The notes under the pieces: model-generated
Told to the model about the DNA's origin: nothing
The model's input: only the letters and a program-made list of their open reading frames with translations
Database searches by the model: none
Part shown: positions 46,301-57,300 of the stretch, in pieces
Layout: the number at the start of each line of letters is the position of its first letter
Position numbering within the stretch: position 1 is the stretch's first letter
Assembly (NCBI RefSeq): GCF_964199755.1
Contig: NC_133914.1
Coordinates: 62,001-126,000 of the forward strand
Origin: Larus michahellis
Taxonomy: Eukaryota; Chordata; Aves; Charadriiformes; Laridae
Direction of reading: 5' to 3'
Length of the DNA stretch: 64,000 nt
Translations under genes and position numbers: made by a program

Positions 46301-48430
46301 ACTAGATTAAGGTTGTTGTTTGTTCATAATCCTTTATTTAAATAACGTGTCAGTGGAATTTGTAAGCAGATTCTCACACTAGAGGCTATGCAGAGCAGCA
46401 TCCCAGCAAGCCTGGTGAAAGATAAACAACCCTCCAATGCTGAGTCTGGGGGGAAAAGATGCAGATATATTTTGCAGTGAATAGGAAAGTAGCGCAGAAA
46501 TGCAGCTAGCACAATGTAACAGTAGAAGCCATGACTAAGCCAGATAATAACTGCAAAGAGAAGCAAAGTGGGATCCTGTTGCTCAGGAAAAACAGTTCTC
46601 AGCAGGGAAAAGCCAATGCATTCAGGATCAGATCTCAGTCACACATCCTGCTGAGAAGCAGCAGCCTAGGGTAAAGTGTTAAATTACTTGCTAAGGACAA
46701 ATCAATCCTAAAAGCCTAGCTATTATTCAGAGGCCATTCAATAGAGACAAGTGTCTGTTATACTTCAGAAGGAGTTTAATGCCCGAAAGTCTATAAGCAT
46801 CACATAATGAAAAGCGCGTTCTACGCAAATCCCACTGTGGCTCCTGTCTCAGACAAGTTCCTGTCTGCAGGTTGCATCTGAGGGAACAGTGATTGTGCAG
46901 TGCTGGTGCCAGGTGAAACTCGAGACAGAAGCTGTGAGATGACACTCAAGCTGCTCTGACAGCTACAGAAAACTTGTTGCTCTAAAGACTGGAAATTGCC
47001 AGTTCTGCAGCTCTAAGAATCAACCTCCATAATTCTGCCTGGTATTGGGTGACCACTCACAACAGTTCACGCTTTCAGCAAGTGCCTTCTCATAAATGCA
47101 AGTGTCTCCAGTCCTCTCCTGGTTCCTCTTTTGGAGCAACTGTAATGGCCTAGATTCCCCTAGACTCGCGGTCATCCCTGACTCTGAGGCAAGGGCATAA
47201 AAGGTTTCTGATGAGTGGTTTCCCAAACTTACCTCTGCTGGCTGTTGATGTTGAGATGCCATCACCAGAAGAGCCCTCTCACTCATCAAGCCTGCATGAA
47301 CCATCTCAGCCTAAGAACAGAGAGAAACATGAGAGAGCTTCCCTTGTACCCAGCATAACGCTGACAGCCGTTAAAGGTCCCTCCGCCCGCAGTTCCTAGT
47401 CTATAAGAAAGCAGCTGTGCTGATCTCAAAGCATGTATTCTTTTAGACACCCATCCTCAAAGAAAACTTACAAGAGTGTAACAGCTCTTGGGCTTGGTAG
47501 TTTCCAGGTCTCCTAAAGGCATGCACCAAAGTCTGTAAAGAGAGCTAGGCACCTACCTAACTAACAAAGATTTCAAGAAGGACAGTTGATTCATAACATG
47601 TGTAGGTGGCAATCTGCTGGAGGTTATCTGGGCATCTACATCTGTTTTGAATCCTCAGGGATTATAAACATCCTAGAATACGGTGCTAAAGGAATGCAAA
47701 CACTGACAGCAAACTTGGCCCTTAACAGCCCTGAAGGACAAGCAGCATCAAGAATGGAGAAAGAACATAAGTCCTTACATGCTTCTGCACATCCCCACCA
47801 ACTTCTTTGCTGATCTTGATGTATTCAGCTACTGCGCCAGCCAGAAGGGCATCAAAAGCCTGCACGTACTGAGCCACTCCTGCAGAGAAGGAATCAGAAC
47901 AAAGGTATCACCGAGAAGCACTGGGTGGGCTCCTGGGCTGGGAGCACTCACACACATGCACTGCGCTCCTGGGCCACACCTCCCACCCGCTCCACGCTCA
48001 ACCTCCCTCCTGGCTCACATCAACCAAAGGCAGGAGGCTCGGCCCGAAGCACGCAGCTGAACACAGAAGAGGGAAGTGTTGCAGCCACAGGAAGTCCTTA
48101 TCTTAGCAAGATGGTAACCGCAGGCACCTCTGCATTTGCGCAGTATCTGCTGCAAAACTCACTTCCCCTCTGTGCACAGCCAGTTCAGCTAACAGCCCTT
48201 TGCATGCCCTGCATGAGCACTGCTTGCTCTGCAAGAGCTACTGCTGATGTCCGACACCGACACATCACCCAGATGATGCTTCAAGCCCAGATACTCCCAG
48301 GGGGCGATGCTGCTGGAGAGGTGCTTTGGGCCTTACCTTTGGAAGAGCCATCTTCACACATGCCAGGTCTTTGGCACACCATCTCCAGGCGCTCCACAGC
48401 CTTCTCCAACCGTTCAACCAGTCTTTCCAT
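40314..48430 (-). CDS. CAP1: Adenylyl cyclase-associated protein 1
   Basis: CAP1 speeds actin turnover: its N-terminal half helps cofilin sever and depolymerise filaments, and its C-terminal half exchanges ADP for ATP on G-actin. Coding exons (minus strand): 48337-48430, 47779-47879, 47233-47310, 45207-45350, 45025-45110, 44374-44479, 44089-44266, 41910-42100, 41599-41722, 41414-41496, 40770-40913, 40314-40397. They total 1413 nt, 470 aa (human 475), with consistent phases. In order: N-terminal coiled coil ([14 protein letters not shown]), helical folded domain to about 210, proline-rich segment ([14 protein letters not shown]), WH2 region ([15 protein letters not shown]), and the beta-helix CARP domain ending [10 protein letters not shown]. 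The human initiator codon is GCG here, so translation should begin at the next Met ([10 protein letters not shown]), which has a G at -3 and G at +4. The exon extends upstream to an acceptor at 48449, so the first exon is probably non-coding. Confidence 0.96.
42433..43778 (-). mobile_element. CR1 LINE fragment with reverse transcriptase remnants
   Basis: This 5'-truncated CR1 of about 1.35 kb lies in the CAP1 intron between exons 44089-44266 and 41910-42100, in the same orientation as the gene. On the minus strand it starts with [17 protein letters not shown], continues with the RT block [17 protein letters not shown], then [20 protein letters not shown], and ends in the CR1 3' tail (ATTCTGTGATA at 42433). 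The two coding blocks are in different frames, and the catalytic FADD box reads FAHD (43296-43307), so it is inactive. The 5' limit is approximate; no target-site duplication was seen. Confidence 0.95.
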
Positions 48431-48449
48431 ATCTACCGCTGTCCACAAC

Positions 48450-51400
48450 CTGCAGAGACAGAACACAATTATCCTCTGACAGTATGAAACTTGTACACCA
48501 AACACTGAAGAGGGTTTATCAGCTGTCTGGTACAAGCTCTACCAGTTCCAGAAGAATAATTTCTACCTAGCTCTGCACCCTGATGATGGGCAGCAGGGTA
48601 CCCTCGGATTTGGATTACGCAACAGCCATGCACACAGCCACTTTCTATTGCCACAGTCAGTCCTTAATGGCCACATAGTCTTACTCCATCGTAAGGACTT
48701 CTTACACATATAAGGATACTAAAACTCACAACTTCTAACGTTGTATTGACACCACTCGATAAAACAAAGGTCTGCACAGAATCTCACTGCAGTCAGTTCT
48801 TGGCCAAAGTCCCAGCTGTGCCCATATAGCAAATCAAGCACAACTGCTTCGCTGGGAGTTCACACACTTCAGGTTAGAACTAGTGGTTTTGATTCTGCAA
48901 ATGCATCCACAGGGACCTCCCGGAGCCTTGAATTCCTCCAAGGAACATCTATAACTCCAGCATCGCTACAGCACAAAGCGTCAGCCCCCCGGCACACACT
49001 AAGATGAGCTGCTGCACAAGCTAAGAAGGCATAGCTTCTTCTACAACAATGTGCCCCTGTTCATCCTCTTCCTCTACAGGCTTTGTTATCTGAACTGCAG
49101 AATCTACTCTGCAAGCACTGCACAGGAAGGTGATTTAGGCACATAAGTCATTTGAAGCGTCTCATCTGGAAAAGTCTTAAGTGTCATATAAACTTTCCAT
49201 TAATTACTGCTTTGCAGAGACTCTGCACCAAGAAGCAAGACAAGTCACGCTCCAAGCACACTAATGCACAGGGAATGCAGGGAGGGAGTAGCAAATCAGC
49301 AATTGCATTTTTATCTTATCACCATTCATCAGAAGATTTTACAATGTGAATCACAATTATGGCCTGGACACAGCTTCCTTCTGATTGCAACAGCTTGCAA
49401 GAGCTCAAAATCCTGCCTGAAGAACATCCTTCCCAGAGCATTCCCCAGCATTCCCAAAAAGGGAGACAGGGTTTATCCGGCTGCATCGACGAACTGATAC
49501 TAGATCTCTCTCAGAAACTAAACCTGAAGTTCTAATTAGGGTTTTGCTTTTGCTCACAAGACTTCTCAGCCCGGCTCCAAAGTGCATGTTTTCACCCAAT
49601 TTCCAGAGGATGTGGGGCAGATCCAGCATTAGTCACAAGCAGCACTGATGTCACAAGACAAATAAGGCCATTTTCTAGCCCCCTTTCGGCTGCTTGCATC
49701 AGGAGAAGCAGCACTGATGTGGGGGGGGAGGGCAGGGGAGAGGCCACCCCCCTTCCAAGAGGAAGAGAGCGGTTTCCTCCTCTGTGTAAGAGTGAGCCAG
49801 AGGAGATACTGTGCATAAAACCGGACAGCAGTGACTGGATGCCTTCCAGATACAGAAAAGTTCAGAGAGGCTGAAACCCGTGGGCAGCCACCCATATAAT
49901 CAACAGTAATGAATACCTCTTTTTTTATTCTGTACAATGTAGAAATCTTGACCACAGGATCGTCAGTGCTCTGCTGCAGCCCAGGACCATGCATCCAGAA
50001 TGGGGCTCGCGTCTTCAAGCAGAAGTGCAGCCAAGAGCGGGGTTCTGCCTCCCTGGCTCTCAGCACACTAAAAGGGTGGGTTTTTTTCCCCAAAAGAGCC
50101 ACCTGTCAAGGAAACTCTCCTATGCTTCAAGAGTGCAGCAAGACAGACAGCTGTAACGCAGGGGTTTTGGGAAGGACATCAGGGTTTACAGAGCACTGGG
50201 CAGACAAAGCTGCTGTTCTGCACCACTGATCCCCACCACATTCCACGCGAGGCTCTAATCTGATCAGCCCCATTACCGAGTCACAAACTGCATTTCAAAT
50301 CAGGATTACAAACCAGAAAGTCCAGATGGAAAGCTGCTTCTGAACCCCAGCAATAAAACATGCTGTTTGCAAGGAGCATATCCCACCAGTTCTAGATATG
50401 CTGTCAGGATTAATGTCCTTTAACAAGAAAGTGTTCCTTGAGATTCAGATTCCTCCCAGTCTCATGCCGTTTGACGTGTCTTTCCTGGGTCTCAGTGGGT
50501 TTCCCCGACAGAGGCCATGAACTCACAAGTGCTCGATACCAGCTTTGAAAACCCAGTGCTATCTGGCAGATGGTGAAGTTATTTTAATTTCTGTTTAATA
50601 GGCAGCATTAGGACAACCCGTAAGATAACTCACTTGGTAAATTGGCAGCAAAATCAGAACTAAGTGCAGGCAGCACAAAGTCCTAGTGCAGGCACCCATA
50701 ACCACGCAGTCCTAGTGTAGGTACCCATATCTCAGTCGCTCCCCGCTAAAACTATCTTGACTCACCCTTACTATGCTCTTTGCCCTGTGGATGCAGCTCT
50801 TTCTGCCATTTTCATACCTATCCAGAATGAAATAAAAAGATTTAGTTGTAACTAACAACAACAGCCAGAGTCTGCAATCCAGAGCGAACAGTGTTTAGTG
50901 AGGGGAAAAAAAATTAAAAAAAATAAATCACGAAGTGGACCTGCTTGGGCTACATCTAAGCAGTGTTTTGTCTATTAATCACTCTGAATGCAGAATAATT
51001 TGTCATTAAGTGACAAACTGACTTCACAGATCTCAGTAATAAAACAGGATCTCATTTGACTCTTTAAAGACGAAGCCGAGACATACAGATCATTGGAGAG
51101 TCATTTTTGTTGAGCACATCATCCCGTGCTCAGGAGAAACACGAAAGGCTTTCAAGCTACAGCGAGGGTTAGAGTTCTCCATCTGACAGAAGTGGAGTTG
51201 TGATGAAGCTCTCCCTTTTGGGACTATAATGCAGGATTTAAATCTAGGTCTTGTTTAAATTCAATTGAACTTTGATTACCAATGGAGCGGAAGCTATGGA
51301 CTTGCAGCAAGCGCACATTTCACCCTGGGCCAGAAAGTTCATTCATTTTCATAGCACATTTAGTTAATCTATTAACCAGCCTTTATTCCCATCAGAGCTT

Positions 51401-53788
51401 GGGAACATGGTTTTGAACATGCTGTACAGCAAACAAGCTCTCATCTACAACAAGACTGTTTTGATATACTGAGCAGAGCAACAGAGGGAAGGGATTTTAT
51501 TTGTAAAAACACTAGCTATCCCAAAGCCAATCCTGTACAACACCACAGCGAGAGGAGTTTCCTGTTTGGAGAATATCAAGGAGTCGGCACGTCCCAGCCA
51601 AAGGCCGGTCCTCAGAGGAGTTAGCAAGTTTTCATAAAACCAGTATAAATTAAATTCTTCTGGTTGCCTGAGACAGCACACTAACCTGAGTCCTTGCTTA
51701 GACATTCTGGAAGACACAAATGTTAGTTTTATAGCCAAAGCAAGTCAAACCTACGCCTCTGTTCAGATTCAGCTTTTGTGAAGCCCGACAAACTGCTGTC
51801 AGCAACGTGAAATTTGCATCAGCTACTTCCTGTTTCTACAGGCAAAAGGAATAAAGATGGGACAACTAAATTAAGAACATACCACAGTTTATTTCTGAGC
51901 TGACACTGGAATATCTCAGGGGATCAGCTACCAGATGACTCCCAACATTTGTATCATCCAAAAGCCTAAAGAATTTTTTTTTTAAACAGTTCAGCTCATC
52001 GAGTAAGGAACTATTTGAAGCAAGACAGGACTCAAATGCCTGATTTTAGTCAGTTGTCAGGACCAGCCACAAACACAAGACAGCTATTGCTACTCCCAGC
52101 AGCTGCCAAGACAGAGATCTCTGCTGTTTATAGTACAACAATGCTTGTTGACATTGCTCCAGAACCCATGGTGTCTACTGCTGGTATTTCAGATCTACTT
52201 TATTTAGAAAACCAAAAGTGCTTACAAAAAAAAAAATTAAAAAAATATCCATCTGGACCCTATTTAAGCTCTCCCAAATAACAAATCCTACTGAAGTTAT
52301 TAAAAATGTTACTTGGCATTTTTATTCAAGCATTAAGAAACAGTTAAAGTGTCACTTTGCTCCACACTAGAGCAAGCACAAGGACTCCTTGTACATCGCA
52401 ATTATATGAAATTGGAGATTTGCACTTGCCAGACTCCGTTGCTACGCTCCTCTCATTTCCATTCCCCGTCAGGGTGACGAATCCACCAGGGAAGTAACTG
52501 AGGATCTCAGATCTAAGCTAAATTGGATACAGCACCAAACTCCCTATCAGGAATTCAGAGCATCGCATCTTGTCAGCATCCCTCCCGAGCTCTGCCTGCT
52601 CAAGCAGAGGCTGCTTGGCTGAACTTTGTTACATGAATAATAGGGGGTATTTTTGGCTTTCAGAAAGCTCAGCAATATTTCGGGGACACAAGGATGGCCT
52701 CAGGAAGAGAAAGGGAGTACCACAGTTTCTCGAGATCACTGATTCCTGGTCTTTCGGCAATGTGCATCTACAGCCCAGGTCTTGGGGAATTCCAGAACCC
52801 GACGTGCAAAATCCTGTCACCTGCTGCATGAAATGCCCGTATCGTTGTTTTTTTTTTAATTTCACTATCACAAAATCCAAAGCAATCAATTACATATTTA
52901 TTCCACCTTAATCGCCACCAAAATGCAAGAGAGGTCAGCAATAGGCTAAAGCCAAGAGCCACCCGCAGCCCATGGAGACAGAGAGAGTACCTGTCTGTCA
53001 GAAGCACAAACTACTGAAATATCCTCGCTTTAGGCTGCGATACATCAGTCCTATGGCGGCGAAAGCTGGATATGTCACCTGGGCACACACCCCTCCCTCC
53101 GTGAGTCACCCAGGCGCTGCCAGCCCCGGGGACCTGCCGGCCCCTCCATTCGCCACATCACGGGGGAGAGGCGGCTCTGGACAGAAAGCCGCCAGCAGAT
53201 CCCGATCCCCTCCTTTTCCAGGGGACGGAGCCACAGCGGGCAGGATCTGACGCCTCTCGCCGGGGCTGTGGAGGCAAGTACCGGCCCCCAGCCCGCTCCT
53301 CCACCGACACGACGTACGAGATGGACGGCGGCGGACCAGACCCCAGTAATTTGTGTCCCGCGGGCAGAACTCGGGCGCAGAGACACACACCCCCAGCCGG
53401 GCCCCCGCCCCAAGAAGCGCCTCCGCTCCCCGCAGGAAGCCCCAGTGGGCGGTGGCGGTCCCCAGTAACAGCCGCGTCGGGGAGTTTTCACCGTTCCGTG
53501 ACTAAATTAACCCGAAACCTCCACGTTTAAAAGATTTTCCCCTAGCAGCCGGGCAGAAGCCACTCTGCCTCCCTGCGCCCGCCCAGCGCTGTCCTGGCAG
53601 GCGGACGGAGCCCCCCCCACATCCCGGGCGGGGCCGACCCCTCACCGGCACCCCCCGGCCAGCCTCGAGGCCCGGCGCGGCCGCTGCCCCTCGGGAGCCT
53701 CCTCCCGCCGATACCGGCTCTGGGGCAGAGCGCGCAGCCCCGGCCGGAAGCCCGTCCCCCCCACTTCGCCCCCGGCCCCGGCACTCAC
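48450..53788 (-). other. CAP1 intron 1 (5'UTR intron)
   Basis: This 5.3 kb interval separates the first coding exon from the CpG-island exon. I see no other gene, RNA or transposon. It holds one small tandem duplication near 50.7 kb. A proximal alternative promoter cannot be excluded. Confidence 0.55.
50679..50729. repeat. Two-copy 29-bp tandem duplication in CAP1 intron 1
   Basis: A 22-nt segment starting agtcctagtg at 50679-50700 recurs at 50708-50729 with two differences, both transitions. It is a recent-looking local duplication with no evident function. Confidence 0.8.
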
Positions 53789-53935
53789 CTCCCCGCCGCT
53801 CCCGCTCCGCCGCCGCCCGGCGCCGCCCAGCACCCGCCGCTTCCGGCCCCCGCCCCGCGCGCCGGAAGTGCGCACGGCACTGCGCGGCGCCGGCGGGGGA
53901 GGAGCTTCGGTCAAACACCGCCCTGCGATTGGCGG
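53789..53935 (-). promoter_or_regulatory. CAP1: CAP1 CpG-island promoter and probable non-coding exon 1
   Basis: A strong donor (GGGAG|GTGAGT on the minus strand) ends an exon at 53789, inside a CpG-dense block running from about 53100 to 54050. No ATG that stays in frame with CAP1 is required, since the next exon carries the start. The TSS is inferred to lie between about 53830 and 53935. Confidence 0.6.
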
Positions 53936-54000
53936 ATGGGGTTAGGGGCGTGGTCGAAGAGGGCGAGGGGTGGGGTTGGAAGGGCGGGGTCTCGCCTGGG

Positions 54001-54330
54001 GGCGGGGACACGGAGGGGCTGGGGGCGGGGCGAGAGGCGGGATGGGGCCCTCCCCTCCGGGACCCCCGGAAAAGGGCTGGTGGGGCTCCGGGGTTCCTAC
54101 AGAGGGGCTGGGGGGACTTCGGGGTCCCCAAGGTCCCCACAGAGGGGCTGGGGCGGTAGCCGGGACCCCCCCAGGGCAGGTCTCGAGGAGGGCTGCAGAC
54201 CCCCCCGGGAGGGGCTGGTGGGACATTGGGGTCCTCAGAAGGTCCAGGACCCCCTGAGAGGGGTTGGGGGTGTTTTGGGATGCTGGGAGGAAGCGGGAAC
54301 CGCCGGGAGAGGGGTTAGGCTGGAGGCTAG
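54001..54330 (+). repeat. Degenerate G-rich minisatellite upstream of CAP1
   Basis: The motif gaggggctggg and close variants recurs near 54013, 54101, 54141, 54209, 54256 and 54307, set in G-rich spacers of about 40-90 bp. Many G runs of three to six follow closely, so the plus strand has high G-quadruplex potential. It begins just behind the CAP1 CpG island. Confidence 0.65.
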
Positions 54331-57300
54331 GGCCCTAGAGATGTGGCTGGGGGGTGCACCCTCGACCCCCAAGGTGGGGCTAGATGGGATAAGACCACTC
54401 TCCTGTGGAGAGGAATCGCTCCGGCCTTGCAGGGGCAGAACTTGGCTGGGGAGGGGGGCGGCCTGGGCTGGGGCTAAGAGGAGACGGAAGGGTGACATCA
54501 GGTCCTCTGGAATTGCAAATGGCTGTGTTGAGGGGGCTGAGGTCAAGGCCCCTCCGAGCTGCATGTAGTGGGTGTGGAATGGGAGAAGGGTCCCACTGGG
54601 GAACTACTGGCAATTGAAACAGTTACACCCTCACAGAGGGTAAATCCTGGGGGGCTCTGGGCCCCTGGGCCTCAGGGCCAGCGGTGGTTGTCATTGCTGG
54701 CTCTGTGTGGCAAAGACGGTTATACTTTTGGTATACTTTTTGGCTCATCCCAAACAGGAAACAATTCCTACAGGGCTCCTGTACTTCCCTGGGTACGCAG
54801 CACTTTGGAGCCTTGTCCTCACAGACCCTCTTTGACCCAAGGGTCTCAAAGCACTTGTCAGAGAGTGGATAAATATTGTTGTCCCAGATTTGTTGCTGGA
54901 GAGTCCGAGAACAGGGCAGTCAAGGGAAAAATAACTCGGAGCCAGGAAGAGGCCCCTGGAGTCAAGATGGGATTGTTCTCACAGAGGGCTCCGCTGCCTG
55001 CTTTTACCATTAAGGGAGAACTTGTTCTAAAAAGGTGTTTGCTGCTGCGGTTAGAGGAAGAGCAATTGTCCCTGCCTGCTGTGAGGGACCTGTAGCTTTG
55101 CTCTGCATCTTCGGGTCATAGCAGCCCTGGGGAGGGAGTTAAAGCTGTCCTGGGAGCTGGGGGTCTGTGCAGACAAACAAACACAGCGTCTGTACCGGTG
55201 AGGGCTGGGACATGTTGACAGGATGGGAAGGAGGAGAAAACTCAGTGAGGTCGGCTGACTTTACCACTGCTTCCTGCCCTCTGCTCCACTACCATAGATG
55301 GTCACGTCTGCCGCAGCACGGGCTGGAAGCGGGGCCCGTCCACTGATGAGCTCCCGAGCTGAGATCCGGGCTCCATCTGTGGGATCCCAGCCGGAACAGG
55401 AGGAATCGGCCAAAGGCTAGGAGCGGGATCGCTGGGAGCGTGGCTCTGCTGACATCTAGTGAGGTTGTCTCCTCTGGCTGCTTCATGCTCCCTGCAAGCT
55501 GGGGAGGCGTTCAAAAGCCTTTGAGGGGTTGATTTTTCTGAACAGCCAGTGGATAGGAGTTGTGTGTCTTCTCGGTGAAGATGCAGCTCACCGCTATCCC
55601 CCCTCCCCTCCGTACAGCCCCCCCAGCTCTCAGCTGCTGCCCTGGCAAAGCACACGGAGCCAAGTGTGACCTGCACCACCACATTGTCCTTCCTATAGAG
55701 GAAACAAGCAGCTCCCTGCAGTCACCAATGCCATTTGCCTGGATTTCTGTTTTTCTTGCCTCATTTTCCATCCTGCCAACACCTGATCTGCCTCTTGCAG
55801 CCATCTCCATCATGATCAGACACTTTAGGATCAATTGACATGATGCAAAATAGAAAATAAGATACAACCACCTCTTTTCCATGCAGCCAATGACTTATAT
55901 TTTATAGCATCCTATCGTGGTCAGAGCAGCGAAGGACCAGCCACGTCCTGCCTCACTGGTGTGAGGGCAGCAGAGATCCTGGTGGGCAGCACAGGCAGGA
56001 GCTGTCCTCGGGGGCTACATCTGTGAGGAGGAAGCGAGACTGGGTAGGGGAACTTGAAATAACCGGAGACCAGGGAGAGGAAGAGCGCTGCTTGCTGGGG
56101 ATATTGCAGTCCAGCCCCAGGCTGGTGTGTTTGCTTCTGGGGTGGGTCCGTTCAACTGAGTGTGGTTCCTGAAGGAACAAAGATCAAGTTCCTGGTAAGG
56201 CTGGGTCCCAGAAGAGCTGTGTGTTTACAGAAGGACTGTAAACCAGGTCAGTGCTCTGTGGGGGATCCTGGTGCCCGTAAACCATGCCAGCCTGTGCCCA
56301 TCACTGTCCTGTCTCCAGGGAAAAGTTTACAGCTTCCCCATGCTGCTGCCAGGTTGTTGATGCCTTGTTCCCCCTTTCCTCAAAGCATTGTGGGGATATT
56401 TGCTCCTTTTTTTTAGCCATGAAATGGCTGAAATACCTTTGTGTCCCCTAGATGGTGCCTTTTGGCTTGTTGCAGCCGAAGGAGAGCACTTGTCCCTGCT
56501 TTGTTGTGGTGTGAGGGGGCCACTGGTCCGAGCTCCAGCCTTGTGGTGCTCAGTCACCTCCAAGTCCTCCAGAGGAGCAGACAGAGTCCTGGCAGAGGCT
56601 AAGGCAGTCCTGTGCTTTCAGATTTCCCTGAGCCATCTCTTGTTAAGGCTAAGCCTGAGTGATGGCCTGCACATGGCATTTCATTTCCCACCAAAGCAAT
56701 CTAAAGTTTAATTCCTGGGAAAATGGATTATTTTTTATTGGGTAGCAGGGAACAGTCTTGCTGCCCCATCAGTTTCTGGCCACATACTGGCTGCTTACAT
56801 CCTTGGAAACAGTGGTTTTGCAAAATATTAACTAAAGCCCACCAAAACAGGTCGGTAGCCTTCAATCTCTATTTGCAGATAAAGTAAGTGACCTGAGCTG
56901 GATGGCACAGACAAGGTGACCCCTGGGGACAGCTATACCCAGGAATACCTCTGCGCAGCTGGCCCTGGGTTAACTCTGCCTTCCCTAGCTGGTGACAGAG
57001 CCCAGCCTGGTCAGTGTGCCAGGGAGGTGGACCTGCTCGCCCTGACCTGCTGGCCAGCACCTCTGTCCCGAGCACAGCCCTGCTCTGGCAATCCTGCTTC
57101 TCCCCAGAGCTTCCCAGGCTGAGCTGATTTCCACCTGGATCTGTTCCCTGATCCAGCACCCCAGAGACCGTACCAGCACAGTGGGGTGGCTGTGCTGTCA
57201 GATACCCCTTTTCATGGAAGCCCATGCTTGGCTCAGCTTGACGTGTCCATGAAACCAGCCCAGAAACCCCTTGATTTCTGCTGCAGCGTGGGGCACAAAG

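Noticed and set aside
53502-54140. 212-codon minus-strand frame at the CAP1 CpG island
   Set aside because: Composition-driven Pro/Gly/Arg/Ala translation with no similarity; a non-coding first exon explains the region better.
53936-54568. 210-codon plus-strand frame in the G-rich repeat
   Set aside because: It is generated by the degenerate G-rich minisatellite and has no protein-like character.
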